This document shows, one piece after another, positions 49,003 to 58,500 of a stretch of 64,000 nucleotides of DNA. This DNA is from Acinetobacter guerrae (GTDB lineage Bacteria; Pseudomonadota; Gammaproteobacteria; Pseudomonadales; Moraxellaceae): positions 38,683 through 102,682 of the forward strand of contig NZ_LXGN01000023.1 in NCBI RefSeq assembly GCF_009372255.1, given 5' to 3'. The position numbers and the translations under genes were made by a program. The stretch's first letter is position 1. Each line of letters opens with the position of its first letter. The notes below the pieces were generated by a model. The model was not told the origin of the DNA. It ran no database searches and worked only from the letters and a program-made list of their open reading frames with translations.

Positions 49003-50322
49003 TTATAAGCCAATCGACTCCAGAGTTTTCCCCTGTGTTTCTTCACCGAGGATAAGGACCACTGCTGCCACAGCCAACAAAACCACAGTAAACATCATAA
49101 ATACTTGATGAAAACCATTTTGTCCCACCATCATATGGGTCACAATCAATGGCGCTGCAATCCCCCCCATTCGTCCAATTGCAGATGCCCAACCTGAACC
49201 AAAAGCACGAATATTGGCAGGGTATTGTTCTGGAGTATATGTATAAAGTACACCCCACGCCCCAAGATTGAAAAACGACATCAAACAACCCCAGAACATG
49301 ATCATATTGACACTCTGTGCCTGACCAAAGAAATACGCTGAAATCGCACAACCACCAATAAAACCAGCCAGTGTAATTTTACGTCCCAAACGCTCTACAA
49401 GCCATGCTGCCGCAATATAGCCTGGAAGTTGTGCCAGTATCATAAACAAGACATATTCAAATGACTGAACTATGCTATAGCCTTGTTTAACCAACAGACT
49501 AGGTAGCCACGTAAAAATTCCGTAGTAGGAATACACAATGCCAAACCAGATCAACCATAACATCAAGGTGCGTCGTGCAAACGGTGATGACCATAATTGG
49601 ATAAAAGATACCTTGCGCTGCTGTGCAACAGGTTTTACTTCAATTTTTTCAACAACAGTGATGCCTGCTTGCTGTTCAAGTTTTTGAATAAGTTCATGAG
49701 CTTCATCAATACGCCCACGGTTGATCAGATATGGAATCGATTCGGGTACTTTTTTAATAATCACAAAGACATATAGTGCGGGTAAACCACCGAGCAAAAA
49801 TGCCATGTGCCAGCCAAATTTTGGAATAATAAAGTATGAAACCAATGCGGCAACTAGCCAACCTAATCCCCAAAAACTCTCCAACAAGACAATAAAACGA
49901 CCACGCACTTGTGCAGGCACATATTCACTGACCAGCGTCACAGCAACAGGCAATTGACCACCTAACCCAAGCCCCACCACAAAACGACAAATCAGCAACC
50001 ATGTCAGATTTGGCGCAAATGCGCAGGCGGCGGTCGCAAGGCTATACAGCATCAGGGTGCAAGCAAAAATGGTTTTGCGTCCAAAGCGGTCGGCCAATCC
50101 ACCAGAAAATACCGCGCCAATCGCCATACCAACAAAACCAATACTCACGATCCAGCCACTTTCTGCTGGTGTTAATGCCCAGTCTTTCACCAATGTCGTC
50201 ATAATGAATGCAATAATTCCTGTATCCATTGCATCAAACATCCAACCCAAGCCCACCACACAGAGTAAGGTGTAGTGGAACTTGCCAATTGGTAAATTTT
50301 GCACGCGAGAAACTAAATCCAT
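49003..50322 (-). CDS. niaP: MFS transporter, NiaP-like (niacin uptake)
   Basis: Major facilitator with 12 membrane helices. It carries long stretches shared with the B. subtilis niacin transporter NiaP: GLGWMFDAMDTGI near the start, LLESFWGLGWLVAALVSYFIIPKFGW in the middle and SFFNLGAWGVLYTYTPEQYP late; also GGLADRFGRK after helix 2. NiaP of Acinetobacter baylyi is a known niacin transporter. I use ATG 50322 (439 aa, GTGAG upstream); a GTG at 50334 adds four residues. Niacin as substrate is by similarity; aromatic-acid MFS porters are the alternative. Confidence 0.8.
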   Translation of the reverse strand: MDLVSRVQNLPIGKFHYTLLCVVGLGWMFDAMDTGIIAFIMTTLVKDWALTPAESGWIVSIGFVGMAIGAVFSGGLADRFGRKTIFACTLMLYSLATAACAFAPNLTWLLICRFVVGLGLGGQLPVAVTLVSEYVPAQVRGRFIVLLESFWGLGWLVAALVSYFIIPKFGWHMAFLLGGLPALYVFVIIKKVPESIPYLINRGRIDEAHELIQKLEQQAGITVVEKIEVKPVAQQRKVSFIQLWSSPFARRTLMLWLIWFGIVYSYYGIFTWLPSLLVKQGYSIVQSFEYVLFMILAQLPGYIAAAWLVERLGRKITLAGFIGGCAISAYFFGQAQSVNMIMFWGCLMSFFNLGAWGVLYTYTPEQYPANIRAFGSGWASAIGRMGGIAAPLIVTHMMVGQNGFHQVFMMFTVVLLAVAAVVLILGEETQGKTLESIGL

Positions 50323-50364
50323 AGGCTGGCTCACTTATTGAATCATGTAGCACGATTTTCTTGT

Positions 50365-50379
50365 AATCATCTGATGATT
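50365..50379. promoter_or_regulatory. Candidate operator palindrome before niaP
   Basis: AATCATC-T-GATGATT is a 7-bp inverted repeat with a 1-nt centre, about 43 bp before the niaP start, a usual place for a repressor site. The cognate regulator is unknown. Confidence 0.35.
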
Positions 50380-50493
50380 TGAAGCGTGATTTTAAGAAAA
50401 GGCGACTAAATTATCACGATTTAATCAGAGTAGGCCTGACTAAAGCTACGCTTGAATTTTTAAGGAACGATCAGAGTCAGCGTTGCAATCGGT

Positions 50494-51006
50494 TTAGCTG
50501 CGATTTTCATGTTTAACTAAATGTAGCACAGTTAAATCTTTCGACAAGGGTTGCCCTACATTTGCATGAATGGGGTAATCATCTACTTGTGAAGTCACTT
50601 CATAACCGCGTCTTTGATAAAAAGCGAGAAGCTCTGAGCGGACTGAAAGCACCGACATCTTAAAACAAGACACTGAATATTTTTCGATTAAATAATGCTC
50701 TGCGGCTTGCAGTAATTGTTTCCCAATGCCTTGATTTTGAAAATTGGGATGGATAGTTAGCATACCAATATAACCTGCATCCTCATTTTTTTGTACATGC
50801 ACACAGCCAACAAGTTGCTTTTGCTGCAATAATAAAAGGATAGCAGCATCGGAATTCATTAAATCCTGAAGCTGATCTGCATTGATACGATCCCCCTCTA
50901 CAATCAAAGCTTCAGATGTCCAACCCTGATGATCTTTATTTCGATAGGAGAAATTAACCAATTCAACAACATCATTGATATGTTGTTCTGTTGCTTCAAC
51001 CAACAT
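50494..51006 (-). CDS. GNAT-family N-acetyltransferase
   Basis: 170-aa acetyl-CoA-dependent transferase of unknown substrate. The GNAT motif A is MLTIHPNFQNQGIGKQLLQAAEHYL (Q/RxxGxG/A acetyl-CoA loop as QNQGIGKQLL), preceded by the beta-4 strand IGMLTI; C-terminal LAFYQRRGYEV is motif B. ATG with AGGAAG 8 bp upstream. It is followed upstream (51040) by a TRIC-family gene on the same strand, with a 33-bp gap. Confidence 0.85.
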   Translation of the reverse strand: MLVEATEQHINDVVELVNFSYRNKDHQGWTSEALIVEGDRINADQLQDLMNSDAAILLLLQQKQLVGCVHVQKNEDAGYIGMLTIHPNFQNQGIGKQLLQAAEHYLIEKYSVSCFKMSVLSVRSELLAFYQRRGYEVTSQVDDYPIHANVGQPLSKDLTVLHLVKHENRS

Positions 51007-51039
51007 ATATGGAGCTTCCTTTCAAATATATTCGGTTTT

Positions 51040-51684
51040 TTAATGCCGATCTGTAGAAGAAGCGGAATCACTATCATCATCTTGATAAATAAATTTCGGC
51101 ATTTCCAAACCAAAATATATTGCAATACAACGCAGGGAAAAACCGAAAACTAAAGTAAAAATCACGGTTAATTCGAGTGGCATACCAATTTCAAGACAAA
51201 TCCAATAACAAATGACTGAAACGAACGAAATACTCGCATATAACTCACGGCGGAATACCAGTGGCACATCATTACACAAAATGTCTCGTATAATACCGCC
51301 CGACACCCCTGTTAATACACCTGCAACCGCTGAAACGACAAACCCATGCCCCATTTGCAATGCAATCTGGCAGCCAATAATCGTAAATCCAATTAAGCCT
51401 AGAGCATCTAGCAACAAAAAGATATTGCGTAAATGGCGCATCCATTTGGCGATTAAAATCGTGATGAACGCAGCAGCACAAGTTAACATTAAATATTCAG
51501 GATGCTTGACCCATGTAAGGGGATAATGCCCAAGCAATACATCACGTACTGAACCACCGCCAAGTGCCGTCACACAGGCAATCAACATCACCCCAAACCA
51601 ATCCATACTGCGCCGACCAGCGGATAACGCACCTGTCATCGCTTCAGCCGTAATTGCAATAATATAAATAATGGTGAGTAACAT
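51040..51684 (-). CDS. Trimeric intracellular cation (TRIC, UPF0126) channel family protein
   Basis: 214 aa with seven membrane segments built as two repeats, each with a glycine-rich kink: VTALGGGSVRDVLLGHYPLTWV and VLTGVSGGIIRDILCNDVPLVFRRELYA. These GGxxRD motifs define the YadS/UPF0126 group, related to animal TRIC potassium channels; some bacterial members are linked to glycine uptake. The charged Ser/Asp-rich C-terminal tail (YQDDDSDSASSTDRH) is cytoplasmic. Precedes the GNAT gene. Confidence 0.88.
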   Translation of the reverse strand: MLLTIIYIIAITAEAMTGALSAGRRSMDWFGVMLIACVTALGGGSVRDVLLGHYPLTWVKHPEYLMLTCAAAFITILIAKWMRHLRNIFLLLDALGLIGFTIIGCQIALQMGHGFVVSAVAGVLTGVSGGIIRDILCNDVPLVFRRELYASISFVSVICYWICLEIGMPLELTVIFTLVFGFSLRCIAIYFGLEMPKFIYQDDDSDSASSTDRH

Positions 51685-51733
51685 TGCCCTTCATCCACGT
51701 CGGGGAAAAGATGGCAGATATTCTACGGCAAAG

Positions 51734-52204
51734 TTATAAAAATTGTGCACAACACTGCTTAAATTTTTTATCTGAACCACAAATACAAGGTTGTTTCATC
51801 GTCGGGTGCTGATCTGTGGTCGGATCAAGGAAATACCATTGGTCTTTATGTTGGACAAAATATGAAAGTTCATGATGAATCTGCTGTTGTGTCCCATCAT
51901 GATAATGTGCCTTAAACTCAACTGATGCATGATTTTTATCTAGTTTTGGCTGATGCTGTATCACTTCCAGTTTGAGCCAGTGATTACTCTGGCTCCATTC
52001 AGCAATAGCGGTACGATCTAGTCCAGCCTGTTGCCCCAATGCTGTCGTTTCAATCAGATAATCTATGTGCTGCCGTGCAAAAGCACTATAGCGTGAGCGC
52101 ATGAGCTGCTCAGCCGACTGTGCGCCTACTTGTTTTAAGTGCAAAGGCTCACAACAGTTTGCATAATCGCCTTGACCGCACGGACATTGAATAATTGAAT
52201 TCAT
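51734..52204 (-). CDS. ychJ: YchJ-family SEC-C motif protein
   Basis: 156 aa from ATG 52204 (TTGAG 6 bp upstream; ATG 52210 is too close to it). Bears a zinc-binding SEC-C motif at each end: CPCGQGDYANCCEP near the N-terminus and CICGSDKKFKQCC at the C-terminus. In between is the YchJ-type NTF2-like domain (AEQLMRSRYSAFARQHIDYLIETT). Function in the cell is unknown; metal binding is assumed from the cysteine pattern. Confidence 0.88.
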   Translation of the reverse strand: MNSIIQCPCGQGDYANCCEPLHLKQVGAQSAEQLMRSRYSAFARQHIDYLIETTALGQQAGLDRTAIAEWSQSNHWLKLEVIQHQPKLDKNHASVEFKAHYHDGTQQQIHHELSYFVQHKDQWYFLDPTTDQHPTMKQPCICGSDKKFKQCCAQFL

Positions 52205-52236
52205 AAACATCTCAATAATGAAAACGTGATCATGAA

Positions 52237-52260
52237 AAATAGCCCTATCAAGGGCTATTT
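52237..52260 (-). terminator. Terminator after the TerC/CBS gene
   Basis: AAATAGCCCT (52237-52246) with AGGGCTATTT (52251-52260), a 10-bp stem with a 4-nt loop and short A/T runs. It lies 22 bp past the stop of the gene ending at 52282. Confidence 0.7.
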
Positions 52261-52281
52261 AAATCATAAATAACTTAATAA

Positions 52282-53877
52282 TCAGTCATTTTTCTGTTGT
52301 TGCTTTTCATCAATAATCACATGGACTTTTTCAATTTTATGTCCATCCATCGTCACAACTTCAAAAATATAACCATCCGCACGTACCTTTTGACCATTTT
52401 CAGGTAAACGCCCCAAATGAAACAGGATATAGCCTGAAAGTGTTGAATATTCTTCGGTTTCATTGACCAGATCACGATTCAGTAATAATGATACATGACG
52501 AATATCGGTTGAGCCTTCTAGCATAAGTGAACCATCCTCCAGACTTTCAGCAACGGCTTCAAGTTCATCTTCATCTGGAAATTCACCTGCAATTGCTTCG
52601 AGTACATCGATTGGGGTCACAATACCTTCAATCGAACCGTATTCATTCAATACAATCGCCATTTGTAAGGGTGCTTGGCGCAATTGTTCCATCACCATCA
52701 ACACCTGTGCGTTTTCATGCACAATCACAGGCTCACGGACATGATGACTAAAGTTAATTTCACCTGTTTCGATATATTCATTTAAGACTTTATGGGTAAG
52801 CGCAATTCCTTCAATATTATCCAGTTCACCTCTTGCCACAATCAAACGCGAATGGGTCATAGATAATAAACGCTGTTTTAAGGCTTCTGGTTCTTCTTCC
52901 AGATCAATCCATTCCAGCTCAGGACGCGGTGTCATCACAGATTTGGCAGGTCGCTCAGAAAGCCCTAATACTCCCTGCACCATCACACTATGATATACGC
53001 CATTTTCTTCGTCAAACATTTCATCGGCAAATGCTTGAGTCGCCAACACATCTTCATTTTCATTTTGCTGATTATCATTACTGCCAGCGCTATTTTTCCC
53101 ACCCAGCATTTTTAAAACCGCAGAGGCTGTCCGATAACGTAAGTCAGTCGTGGTTACCGCTTTTTCCTGATTATGGCGCATAGCCTGATTCGCCATTTCG
53201 ATCAATACGGCAAAACCAATGGCGGCGTATAAATAACCTTTTGGAATATGGAAACCAAAACCTTCCACTACTAGCGAGAAACCGATCATCATCAAAAATG
53301 CCAGACACAGAATGACAACGGTCGGGTGTTTATTAACAAATTCCATGAGTGGTTTGGAAGCCCACAGCATGATTCCGACTGCAATAATGACAGCTATCAT
53401 CATCACCGACAGATGTTTGACCATCCCTACCGCAGTAATCACACTATCCAGTGAGAATACCGCATCCAACACTACAATCTGTACGATCACCATCCAGAAC
53501 GTCGCATGTACTGGATTTTCTTCTTTCTGAAATTGTTTGCCTTCTAAACGCTCATGCAATTCCATCGTGCCTTTAAATAACAAGAACACGCCGCCGAACA
53601 ACAGAATCAGGTCACGCCCAGAAAAAGGATGATCAAAAATATGAAATAGCGGACTGGTTAAGGTCACGACCCAAGCAATGGAAGCCAGTAAAACCAAACG
53701 CATTCCCAGTGCTAGAATCAAACCTAAAATACGCGCTGTATTACGTTGTTCAGGTGGAAGTTTTTCCGCAAGAATGGCAATAAAAACCAGATTATCGATA
53801 CCCAGAACGATTTCTAAAATGACTAGCGTCGCAAGACCAACCCATGCAGAAGGATCAGACATCCATTCAAAAATCAT
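52282..53877 (-). CDS. TerC-family membrane protein with CBS and CorC/HlyC domains
   Basis: 531 aa from ATG 53877 (GGGAG 8 bp upstream; a GTG at 53892 lies before that site). N-terminal TerC domain with about seven helices (residues 10-235) and its acidic motifs [13 protein letters not shown] and [19 protein letters not shown]; then a CBS-domain pair (about 300-425, [16 protein letters not shown] and [15 protein letters not shown]) and a C-terminal CorC/HlyC domain (about 440-520). Same layout as E. coli YoaE/YegH. TerC proteins export metal ions such as Mn(II) or Ca(II); the ion is unknown here. No yybP-ykoY riboswitch is visible upstream. Confidence 0.9.
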   Translation of the reverse strand: MIFEWMSDPSAWVGLATLVILEIVLGIDNLVFIAILAEKLPPEQRNTARILGLILALGMRLVLLASIAWVVTLTSPLFHIFDHPFSGRDLILLFGGVFLLFKGTMELHERLEGKQFQKEENPVHATFWMVIVQIVVLDAVFSLDSVITAVGMVKHLSVMMIAVIIAVGIMLWASKPLMEFVNKHPTVVILCLAFLMMIGFSLVVEGFGFHIPKGYLYAAIGFAVLIEMANQAMRHNQEKAVTTTDLRYRTASAVLKMLGGKNSAGSNDNQQNENEDVLATQAFADEMFDEENGVYHSVMVQGVLGLSERPAKSVMTPRPELEWIDLEEEPEALKQRLLSMTHSRLIVARGELDNIEGIALTHKVLNEYIETGEINFSHHVREPVIVHENAQVLMVMEQLRQAPLQMAIVLNEYGSIEGIVTPIDVLEAIAGEFPDEDELEAVAESLEDGSLMLEGSTDIRHVSLLLNRDLVNETEEYSTLSGYILFHLGRLPENGQKVRADGYIFEVVTMDGHKIEKVHVIIDEKQQQKND

Positions 53878-54201
53878 AGACAGGTCTCCCACTGCAATTT
53901 GCTATTGTTCTTATTCAGAGGCAGCGCGATACTGTGCTCGCGAAAAATAAGGCTAAAATTTTGTTGTATAGACAAAGAAAAAACGAAGTGACGACAACCA
54001 CTACCCATGGGCATAAATTTGTTGTTAAACAGGATTTCAGTATAGGCAAGATTTTTTAAAAATTCATCTTTTTTTAAATCAGTACTAGATGTTCGTCACC
54101 AAGCCCATACAAAGTTTATGCGAGGTACGCATAAAGTTGTCATATTTCTTGCTTAATGTAGTGAAGTAGAAATGAACGTGATAAGGTAAAACGAAAACGA
54201 G
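53878..54201. other. 324-bp divergent intergenic region (TerC / LOG)
   Basis: No gene seen. It must hold both divergent promoters. The one clear structure is TTTATGCG-AGGTA-CGCATAAA (54115-54135), an 8-bp stem 67 bp before the LOG gene. Confidence 0.5.
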
Positions 54202-54819
54202 ATGAATAGCGTAGTAGAAATGACAGCTGATATGAATGTGACTGTAAAAACAACTCAATCTTTAATTGCTTTATATTGTGGATCACGCAGCGGAAACAAA
54301 CCGATTTATCGAGAAAAAGCCATTGAACTGGCTCAGGGAATTGCTGAACAGGGCTTTGGTATTGTTTATGGCGGTGCCAGCATAGGTCTAATGGGACAAG
54401 TCGCCGATACAGTACTAGAGCATCATGGTGAAGTCGTTGGTGTCATTCCAGAATTTATGCTGGATTACGAAGTGGCACATTCGAAACTTACTGAATTACA
54501 TATTGTGCAGACCATGCACGAACGTAAATCTATGATGGCCGATCGCGCCAGTGCCTTCGTTGCCTTACCTGGTGGTTTAGGCACTTTTGAAGAAATTCTG
54601 GAAATTGCGACTTGGGGGCAATTGAACCAGCACCAAAAACCCATGATTTTGTACAACGTTAATGGTTTTTATGATGCTTTAATCGCACAACTTGATCATG
54701 CAGTTCAGGAAGGTTTTTTACCACCTCAACATCGAGCCAAGCTGATTGTATGTCATTGCATTGAAGAAATTTATACCACCATTAAAAATTTAAGCCAACC
54801 TAGCCATTTCGTGGTTTAA
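54202..54819 (+). CDS. LOG-family nucleoside 5'-monophosphate phosphoribohydrolase
   Basis: 205 aa with a Rossmann-like LOG (lysine-decarboxylase-like) domain. Hallmarks: ALYCGSRSGNKPIY at the start of the domain, GIVYGGASIGLMGQVAD, the substrate motif MHERKSMM and PGGLGTFEEILEIATW (PGGxGTxxE). Relatives release free cytokinin or other bases from nucleotides; in bacteria many act as general nucleotide-processing enzymes. ATG 54202 with only a weak ribosome-binding site. Monocistronic, with a terminator 30 bp past the stop. Confidence 0.9.
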   Translation: MNSVVEMTADMNVTVKTTQSLIALYCGSRSGNKPIYREKAIELAQGIAEQGFGIVYGGASIGLMGQVADTVLEHHGEVVGVIPEFMLDYEVAHSKLTELHIVQTMHERKSMMADRASAFVALPGGLGTFEEILEIATWGQLNQHQKPMILYNVNGFYDALIAQLDHAVQEGFLPPQHRAKLIVCHCIEEIYTTIKNLSQPSHFVV

Positions 54820-54849
54820 CTGTTTAACAACTTATTTTGACCTTCACTT

Positions 54850-54878
54850 AAAAGGTAGATTTTTAAATCTACCTTTTT
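54850..54878 (+). terminator. Terminator of the LOG gene
   Basis: AAAAGGTAGATTT (54850-54862) with AAATCTACCTTTT (54865-54877), followed by T. Strong 13-bp complementarity. Confidence 0.85.
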
Positions 54879-54995
54879 ACTGGCTAACAATAAAAGCGTG
54901 TCAGAATCTTTACATGGATGCCTGATTAACACCGCCTTTTAGCTAAAATTTATGCTACTTTTATTCAAAGCTCTATTATCTGTTTTCCCACCTCT

Positions 54996-56387
54996 ATGAA
55001 TGCCGCGCCAACGCACCAAAAGTTACAGCCTGAGTTTCGATTATTGGTTTTTTTAGTTTCCATCGGCTTCTTTATGCAAGCACTGGATACTACTATCGTC
55101 AATACCGCAATTCCATCTATGGCGCATCATTTAAATGAAAACCCATTGCGTATGCATGGTGTAGTGATTGCATACGTTTTAACGGTAGCAGCTTGCATTC
55201 CTTTAAGTGGCTGGCTAGCAGATCGTTTTGGCGTTCGGAATACTTATTTTGCCGCAATCATTATTTTTACTGCGGCTTCTTTAGGTTGTGGACTTTCTCA
55301 AAGCCTGAATCAATTGATTTTGTTTCGAGTCATTCAAGGTGTGGGTGGAGCATTATTACTACCTGTAGGTCGCTTAGCGATGCTTAAACTGATTCCCCGT
55401 ACCCAGTTTTTAGCAGCGATGAGCCTGATGAGCCTTGCAGGTTTGGTTGGCCCTCTTATTGGTCCAACACTGGGTGGTTGGCTAGTCGAAGTCGCCACAT
55501 GGCATTGGGTATTCCTGATTAACATTCCAATGGGAATATTAGGCATATTAGTTACTTTTAAGGCCATGCCTAACGCCACTGAACCTACTGTCAAATCTTT
55601 TGATCTGATTGGGTTCGTGTTGCTTGTTGTAGCTATGGTGGGTTTATCTTTAGGTATTGAGCATCTGGCGAGCCGCGAGTATTCCAAATGGTTTAGCATT
55701 GGTTTACTTTGTGCAGGGTTCATTGCAACTTTAATTTATGCCTATCATGCACATACGCATCAAAATGCACTATTCCGTAGTGATTTATTTAAAAATAAAA
55801 TCTATTCAATTGGTGTATTAGGCAATTTTTTTGCACGTTTTGGTGGCAATGCAGTTCCTTTCATTTTACCCTTAATGTTACAAGTTGCTTTTGGATTTGA
55901 ACCTTTTTATACAGGGTTAATGATGATTCCTTTGGTACTTGGATCTTTATTTTCCAAACCCATCATACGACCGCTCATTCAACGATTTGGTTATCGTACG
56001 GTATTATTAACCAACACCATATTAGTCGGTGCAGGAATTGCCAGTTTCGCACTGATGACAGCCGACACCCCTGTCTGGTTACGTGCGATACATTTCTTCA
56101 TTTTTGGCACACTGAATTCCTTACAATTTGTATCCATGAATACTTTAACGCTTAAAGATTTATCTCAACATGATGCCAGTAGTGGCAATAGCTTTTTATC
56201 CATGATCATGATGCTATCGATGAGTATAGGCGTAGCATTGGCAGGGACTTTAATTAACTTTTTCACACAGTATTTTGGCACACAAAATCTCATTACTGCA
56301 TTTCACGCTTCCCTGATTTGTCTGGGCTGTATCAATATTATTACAGCAATTATTTTTTCACGGATTCCTCGCAATACTCCAATTTAA
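54996..56387 (+). CDS. mdtD: MFS drug exporter, DHA2 family (MdtD-like)
   Basis: 463-aa proton antiporter with 14 probable membrane helices. DHA2 signatures: ALDTTIVNTAIPSMAHHL (motif D1), GWLADRFGVRNTY (motif A) and GLVGPLIGPTLGGWLVEVATWHWVFLINIPMG (motif C region). The overall pattern is closest to E. coli MdtD, whose substrates are poorly defined. It is not in an emrAB-like operon; no membrane-fusion protein gene is adjacent, so it should act alone in the inner membrane. Name is by similarity. Confidence 0.8.
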   Translation: MNAAPTHQKLQPEFRLLVFLVSIGFFMQALDTTIVNTAIPSMAHHLNENPLRMHGVVIAYVLTVAACIPLSGWLADRFGVRNTYFAAIIIFTAASLGCGLSQSLNQLILFRVIQGVGGALLLPVGRLAMLKLIPRTQFLAAMSLMSLAGLVGPLIGPTLGGWLVEVATWHWVFLINIPMGILGILVTFKAMPNATEPTVKSFDLIGFVLLVVAMVGLSLGIEHLASREYSKWFSIGLLCAGFIATLIYAYHAHTHQNALFRSDLFKNKIYSIGVLGNFFARFGGNAVPFILPLMLQVAFGFEPFYTGLMMIPLVLGSLFSKPIIRPLIQRFGYRTVLLTNTILVGAGIASFALMTADTPVWLRAIHFFIFGTLNSLQFVSMNTLTLKDLSQHDASSGNSFLSMIMMLSMSIGVALAGTLINFFTQYFGTQNLITAFHASLICLGCINIITAIIFSRIPRNTPI

Positions 56388-56462
56388 ATACGTTGCATTT
56401 TCATCATAGTATGTCTTTTCAGTTCAAGTTATGATGTAAATTCAGCCACCAATACGATTGCT

Positions 56463-57221
56463 ATGCCAAAAATCATGTCCAGCCAATCTACAGCCTATAT
56501 TTCTTATTTTGGTGGAGGACTCGCCGCAATCGTCATGGCAGGATTGCTTTATTTTGGTGTGTTTTATCATCGTCAGGCTTCGGCGCAGGATTATCCTGTA
56601 CAGGGTTTTGATGTTTCACATCATCAGGGAGACGTGCAATGGTCAAAGATTTCACCTGAAAAATTCCAGTTTGTATATTTAAAGGCAACTGAAGGCGGTG
56701 ACTTTAAAGATTCAAAGTTTCAGGAAAATTGGCTCAAAGCGCGTGAACGTGGTTTTCATGTTGGGGCATATCATTTTTATCGTTTATGTCGTGAGGGTCA
56801 AATTCAGGCACAAAATTTTATTGAAACTGTACCCAAAAAGCTCGATGCGCTTCCTCCTGTGATAGATCTGGAATACGATAGTCAATGTATCAATACCTAC
56901 ACCAAAGAGCAGCTACTTGAAGAAATCAAGGTGATGCATGATATGTTAAAACGTCATTATGCCAAACAGCCGATTTTTTATGTCTCTAAAAGTTTCTATC
57001 ACATTGTATTAATTGGGAGTTTTAAAGATACCCCGCTTTGGATTCGAGATTATGAGGAAAAGCCCCAATTGAAAGATCAGCGCGACTGGATGTTCTGGCA
57101 ACATACCAATCAGGGGAAAATGCAAGGCGTGGCCAAACCTGTGGATTTAAATGTGTTCTCAGGTTCACAGCGGCAATGGCAGCGTTTTATTGAGCAAAAT
57201 AGTCAAACTACTCAACCATGA
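56463..57221 (+). CDS. GH25-family lysozyme-like muramidase, membrane-anchored
   Basis: 252 aa; an N-terminal membrane anchor (residues about 8-32, [25 protein letters not shown]) then a GH25 domain. Catalytic-site features: [13 protein letters not shown] at the barrel start, [22 protein letters not shown] and PPVIDLEYD with the acid/base pair. Closest in layout to the secreted/periplasmic GH25 proteins of Acinetobacter rather than phage endolysins, as there is no prophage context. The dinB ATG overlaps its stop (ATGA), so the two are translationally coupled. Confidence 0.87.
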   Translation: MPKIMSSQSTAYISYFGGGLAAIVMAGLLYFGVFYHRQASAQDYPVQGFDVSHHQGDVQWSKISPEKFQFVYLKATEGGDFKDSKFQENWLKARERGFHVGAYHFYRLCREGQIQAQNFIETVPKKLDALPPVIDLEYDSQCINTYTKEQLLEEIKVMHDMLKRHYAKQPIFYVSKSFYHIVLIGSFKDTPLWIRDYEEKPQLKDQRDWMFWQHTNQGKMQGVAKPVDLNVFSGSQRQWQRFIEQNSQTTQP

Positions 57222-58279
57222 CCATTCGTAAGATCATTCATATCGATATGGATGCGTTCTACGCCTCAGTTGAGTTACGTGAACGCCCTGAACTCAAAGA
57301 TTTACCTGTTGTCATTTCCTCTCATCATCCACGTGCTGTGATTGCAGCAGCCTCTTATCCTGCGCGTAAGTTTGGTTTGCGTTCTGCAATGTCGATGGGC
57401 CAAGCTCGTAAGCTTTGTCCAGATGTGGTGGTTATAGAACCTAATTTTGAAAAATATCGTGCTGTTTCCGCACAAATTCATCACATTTTTCAACAATACA
57501 CTTCGATGATTGAACCATTATCACTGGATGAAGCTTATCTTGATGTCACTGAAAATTTTAAAAACTTGCCTAGCGCTACAGATGTCGCCATTCAAATTCG
57601 TCAGGATATTTTCAAAGTCACAGGACTTACGGCTTCAGCAGGAGTCGCCCCAAATAAGTTTTTAGCCAAAATTGCCTCTGACTGGAATAAACCCGATGGT
57701 TTATGTGTGATTAAACCAAGTCAAGTGCAGGCTTTCATCCAAAACTTACCCTTAAAAAAAATTCCTGGTGTTGGTCGAGTAACACAGGAAAAACTACAAC
57801 AGCTTCAACTTGAAACCTTGGGTGAATTACAACAAATTGATGAAAACGTACTCATCCACCATTTTGGCAAATATGGAAAACAACTGTTTCTTTATGCACA
57901 AGGAATTGATCATCGGACCGTACAAGCCGAACGGGAACGTCAACAAATATCTAAAGAAACGACTTTTGATGGCGATTTATATTTAAATGAATGTCTGGCT
58001 TATTGGCCGCCATTGGCTGAAAAAGTCTGGAATAATTTACAGTATAAGCAACTGACTGCCCGCGGTGTAACCATTAAACTTAAACTCAAAAATTTTCAGA
58101 TTTATCAGCACAGTAAAAGTTTCAAACGCCCCATTCAGTCTTTGGCTGAGCTTTTGGATGTTTTACAGGTTCTGCTTTATGAAATGCATTTACCGACGGA
58201 ATTTCAATATCGTCTGATTGGTATAGGTGTGTATCAACTTGCCCCTCAAGCTGATGAAAATCAATTATCGCTTTGGTAA
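57218..58279 (+). CDS. dinB: DNA polymerase IV
   Basis: Y-family error-prone translesion polymerase. 353 aa. Metal ligands in [14 protein letters not shown] (Asp near residue 9) and SLDEAYLDV (Asp-Glu near residues 104-105); the palm/finger motif RKFGLRSAM, thumb helix-hairpin-helix [14 protein letters not shown] and little-finger domain with [12 protein letters not shown] follow. The C-terminal QLSLW is a beta-clamp binding peptide. Overlaps the GH25 gene by 4 bp. I see no SOS-type operator in the 75 bp before that gene. Confidence 0.96.
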   Translation: MTIRKIIHIDMDAFYASVELRERPELKDLPVVISSHHPRAVIAAASYPARKFGLRSAMSMGQARKLCPDVVVIEPNFEKYRAVSAQIHHIFQQYTSMIEPLSLDEAYLDVTENFKNLPSATDVAIQIRQDIFKVTGLTASAGVAPNKFLAKIASDWNKPDGLCVIKPSQVQAFIQNLPLKKIPGVGRVTQEKLQQLQLETLGELQQIDENVLIHHFGKYGKQLFLYAQGIDHRTVQAERERQQISKETTFDGDLYLNECLAYWPPLAEKVWNNLQYKQLTARGVTIKLKLKNFQIYQHSKSFKRPIQSLAELLDVLQVLLYEMHLPTEFQYRLIGIGVYQLAPQADENQLSLW

Positions 58280-58500
58280 TCTGCGGTTTTTTTATTCAAA
58301 TGCGCAAAAAATCAACCTTTATATATTTCACTTCTGTTTTATTTTAGAGTAATCTAGCCTCGCAAATGCATTTACCCATGTATCTGCCGTTATGCTAAAA
58401 CTTTACCTTTATTTTTAGCATGCTGTCCTGTAGTGAGCGTGACGAAAAAATCCGAATATTACAGGGCAACTGGTTTCTTAAAACATGGGATCTCTCTTGC

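Noticed and set aside
53878..54000. yybP-ykoY (Mn) riboswitch before the TerC gene
   Set aside because: TerC genes often carry one, but the conserved purine-rich loops are not visible here.
54135..54160. Pho box before the LOG gene (TTGTCAT-ATTT-CTTGCTT)
   Set aside because: The second half-site matches poorly and there is no third repeat, unlike at phoU and the 72-aa gene.
56388..56462. SOS (UmuDAb/LexA-like) operator before the GH25-dinB pair
   Set aside because: No convincing inverted repeat of the expected form in this 75-bp gap.
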